Source of the DNA: Apostichopus parvimensis | Taxonomy: Eukaryota; Echinodermata; Holothuroidea; Aspidochirotida; Stichopodidae | Reading direction: 5' to 3' | Assembly: GCA_000934455.1 (NCBI GenBank) | Contig: KN887765.1 | Span: forward strand, 53,732 to 76,235 | DNA: 22,504 nucleotides | Part shown: positions 21,401 through 22,504 of the stretch, piece after piece | Layout of the letters: every line of letters starts with the position of its first letter | How positions within the stretch are numbered: the first letter of the stretch is position 1 | Translations under genes and position numbers: made by a program | The notes under the pieces: generated by a model | What the model saw: only the letters and a program-made list of their open reading frames with translations | Told to the model about the DNA's origin: nothing | The model's database searches: none

Positions 21401-21784
21401 ACAACAGACACATGAGCTATGATTAGTACAGACATTAAGCACTAACCTGATTGAACTTGGGGACATTATCATTCTCTTAAGACTCTTAAGAAATGTACAT
21501 GACTACTCTTGATGCCAAGTTTACATCCAGGGTAACATTATTACAGCAAATTCAAATTAGATAGAGCTATATGATTACATTAATATAAATCATTTGTTTT
21601 ATGTCTAGAAGGTCTGAGAACTGTAGAGAAAATTGTAACAGACCAGAATCTTTGAATCACATATGTATTTTCCTGATCATTACAAAAAGAATACAGAAGA
21701 ATACGGAAGTAAGGTAGCATATAATAACTTACCTTATTAAATAGCAATATCTTGGCCAATGTCCACCCCCATGGCAATTGTTCC
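15314..21784 (-). CDS. Long-chain fatty-acid CoA ligase, bubblegum (ACSBG) type; 3' seven coding exons
   Basis: The enzyme activates long-chain fatty acids with ATP and CoA through an acyl-AMP intermediate. The exons, in order, are 21733-21784, 21251-21386, 20606-20715, 19513-19663, 17980-18119, 17076-17316 and 15314-15408. All have AG/GT borders and matching phases, giving 307 codons and TAG. The visible part holds STGAP (residues 32-36), the adenylate-binding YGMSEST (56-62), DGWLHSGD (125-132), the hinge ITGRIKEL (144-151) followed by [11 protein letters not shown], and near the C-terminus [20 protein letters not shown], whose final lysine region corresponds to the catalytic lysine of the superfamily. 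[11 protein letters not shown] and [13 protein letters not shown] are typical of bubblegum acyl-CoA synthetases, not the ACSL group. Family members are about 650-750 residues, so roughly the N-terminal half lies beyond the right edge. No break is seen. Whether it is ACSBG1- or ACSBG2-like cannot be decided. Confidence 0.93.
15540..16093 (+). mobile_element. 5'-truncated LINE 3' end (CR1/L2-like clade), decayed
   Basis: Reverse-transcriptase C-terminal remnants read [20 protein letters not shown], then [16 protein letters not shown] one-base insertion turns the expected F-W-N-D into a shifted frame near 15758. Later VDSFKT and [11 protein letters not shown] remain, with a stop between them. 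The 3' end has a GACGC-AGTAA-GCGTC stem-loop (16046-16060), ATATAAAAAG and an (ATT)n tail (to 16093). The left limit is uncertain. It sits in the last ACSBG intron, antisense to that gene. Confidence 0.8.
16600..17050 (+). mobile_element. Second decayed LINE 3' end (CR1/L2-like clade)
   Basis: Plus-strand remnants read [33 protein letters not shown] and SSLTTF. After a frameshift near 16795 they read [14 protein letters not shown], then a stop. The G-x-[12 protein letters not shown] and LKTFLF pattern is the usual end of CR1/L2/Jockey-type reverse transcriptases. The 3' end is GCATTATAAAATAA followed by ATT repeats at about 17041-17050. It is a different family or an older copy than its neighbour at 15540-16093. 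It lies in the same ACSBG intron. Confidence 0.8.
17076..17316 (-). CDS. ACSBG exon with [17 protein letters not shown]
   Basis: It encodes [14 protein letters not shown], a helical segment with [14 protein letters not shown], and [18 protein letters not shown]. The KW.IL..DFS..GGELG block is diagnostic of ACSBG enzymes. It ends one base into a Gly codon at CTGG|GTATGT. A decayed LINE ends about 25 bases beyond the donor. Confidence 0.94.
17980..18119 (-). CDS. ACSBG exon with [11 protein letters not shown]
   Basis: It completes Glu and encodes [13 protein letters not shown] to ILLCLK (46 codons). This is the start of the C-terminal domain; the GGEN(I/V)P motif is the bubblegum form of the (S/G)GEN/KV loop. 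The acceptor CCTCCTCAG at 18120-18122 has a duplicate 139 bp further upstream (see the repeat at 18097-18410). The donor is AAG|GTAAAA, phase 0. Confidence 0.94.
18097..18410. repeat. Tandem duplication spanning an exon edge and its 3' splice site
   Basis: The segment from 18097 recurs 139 bases later, from 18236. Each copy contains the first 23 bases of the ACSBG IITAGG exon, the CAG acceptor and a minus-strand polypyrimidine tract (purine-rich GGAGGA on the plus strand). The second copy carries extra GGAGGTGGGAGGAA units up to about 18400. Both end in similar GG(A/G)CATCT-AAATAAT sequence. The acceptor at 18259-18261 is a decoy: reading on from it meets a stop codon right after the copied exon edge. 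Confidence 0.9.
19210..19452 (+). mobile_element. LINE 3' UTR fragment with a (TTTCAA)3 tail
   Basis: A 22-base G run (19229-19250) and TG-rich sequence lead to GGCCTTGATAAGCTCTGCTT, then an AT-rich stretch, GGTGAAGTGGAAATGAATAG and exactly three TTTCAA units (19435-19452). Hexamer tails of this kind mark 3' ends of some non-LTR retrotransposons. No coding part is left. It ends 60 bases from an ACSBG exon. Confidence 0.5.
19513..19663 (-). CDS. ACSBG exon with DGWLHSGD and hinge
   Basis: It encodes [15 protein letters not shown], then [18 protein letters not shown] and FITGRIK. The Asp of SGD contacts the AMP ribose in this superfamily, and GRIK is the hinge to the C-terminal domain. It ends in phase 1 at AAAG|GTAATT. 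Confidence 0.94.
20606..20715 (-). CDS. ACSBG exon with RLGSVGK
   Basis: It starts with two bases completing Gly, then encodes [17 protein letters not shown] and the segment ending DSDGIGE. The adenylating-domain core continues here. The acceptor is CATGACAG and the donor GAGAG|GTAAAA, phase 0. Confidence 0.93.
21089..21197. repeat. Tandem repeat, 25-bp unit, about four copies
   Basis: The unit is CAGTGTGGCAGTTTGTAACC followed by ATACC. Copies start at 21089, 21114, 21139 and 21164, with a partial fifth at 21189. The first copy is the most divergent. It lies in an ACSBG intron and produces open minus-strand frames rich in Thr, Gly and Tyr that are not genes. Confidence 0.95.
21251..21386 (-). 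CDS. ACSBG exon with YGMSEST
   Basis: It encodes [10 protein letters not shown], then [10 protein letters not shown] and [18 protein letters not shown] is the conserved ATP/AMP-binding motif of adenylate-forming enzymes. It ends one base into the next Gly codon (phase 1) at ACAG|GTCAGT. Confidence 0.93.
21733..21784 (-). CDS. ACSBG exon (first visible)
   Basis: It encodes 17 codons ending in AKILLFNK, after one base that completes a codon begun upstream. The acceptor is TCTCACCAG and the donor AAG|GTAAGT. It joins in phase 0 to [10 protein letters not shown], giving the family pattern of a hydrophobic stretch before the LGMDRC motif. It is the weakest exon by similarity, but the splice signals and phase fit. 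Confidence 0.8.
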
Positions 21785-22504
21785 CTGGTGAGATAAAGAA
21801 ACAATAACATTAAACGTAACACATTGTTTAGTGATGAAACCATAAAACATTAAAATAAAATGAGTGGCCAATAAACTTGAATTATGTATATACATGAATC
21901 AGCAGTATATTGGTTAAATCACTCTTCATTGTTTAAAAGCATACCTATTCCACTGCTGTCAATAAAAACAAAATGAACATATGTGTCCAATGAGCCTCCT
22001 TCATAACTATTTCATGAATTATTACTAATTTTTTCTGATAGAAAACATGATATTCATACTGCTCATACTGTCAGTAAAAGTGCTTTGAAGCATGACATGA
22101 ATGTACAGTATATAAAAAACATGTTGTCACAACTGTGTGTAGACTTTGCATAGCTTATTGACATAATTGTTTTATGAATATTCATAAATAACCAAGGAAC
22201 GTGTTCAAATGACTTCATATAATAATTGGAATCATTACAGCATATATATTTATTAACTGATCATGACAGCACAACATAACTGTTCAATGATTGTTTATGA
22301 CATTGATGAAGTATATTTGATTGGTGAACCCTTAACAGCACCTTTGAACTATGACCTTTCATGAATAAACAGTGTAATTGTTGGATAGCAGTGCACACCT
22401 TAACATCATAATTGTTTCAATGACTATCCATAAGGTAAAATGCATCTACAAATCCTGCCAAAGGTTTAAGATATTCTCAACCAGTGGACCAAGTGAAAGG
22501 AAAT
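21785..22504. other. ACSBG intron sequence up to the window edge
   Basis: This is AT-rich and contains no further exon that I could identify on the minus strand. The preceding coding exon must lie beyond the right edge. Confidence 0.55.

Overview
The window reads as nuclear DNA of a marine invertebrate deuterostome, most likely an echinoderm. It is AT-rich, with short exons, GT-AG introns, tRNA-derived SINEs, decayed LINEs and many simple repeats. Two protein-coding genes are certain. The lineage call rests on a 65-residue metallothionein that has the sea-urchin layout: an MPG start, KCKCC, a GQDCC block, 11 cysteines then 9, and no aromatic residue or histidine. I lean to a non-urchin echinoderm such as a sea cucumber, but the sequence alone does not prove that.

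Left part (1-4100): no gene is recognised. It holds the first copy of a long direct repeat (1 to about 635), a perfect 11-bp hairpin (2039-2064), an unassigned exon-like stretch (about 2430-2908) and a roughly 380-bp non-autonomous DNA transposon with inverted ends and an 8-bp target-site duplication candidate (3447-3845).

Plus-strand metallothionein (promoter about 4080-4545, coding exons 4546-7038): three metal-response-element cores lie on one strand ahead of a TATA-like box. Three coding exons are separated by phase-1 introns. A possible fourth, non-coding exon follows, rich in G runs, with a poly(A) signal at 8450. Intron 1 carries an antisense tRNA-derived SINE.

Middle (8690-15300): a 30-bp minisatellite, the second copy of the long direct repeat (10055 to about 11100), a second SINE with a chain of small hairpins (about 13065-13290) and a 50-bp minisatellite. 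No gene is recognised.

Right part, minus strand (15314-21784, open at the right edge): the last seven coding exons, 307 codons, of a long-chain fatty-acid CoA ligase of the bubblegum (ACSBG) type. All splice phases agree. Its introns hold three LINE 3' ends on the plus strand, a 25-bp minisatellite and a tandem duplication of the 3' splice site with the edge of an exon.

The two genes have no obvious functional link: one buffers metal ions, the other activates fatty acids. The most interesting structure is in the repeats. The SINE in the metallothionein intron and a LINE in the ACSBG intron share the same 3' tail. A divergent direct repeat brackets the metallothionein gene. A decoy splice acceptor sits 139 bp upstream of a real one, and the copied exon edge differs only at synonymous sites. 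No wholly new gene system was found.
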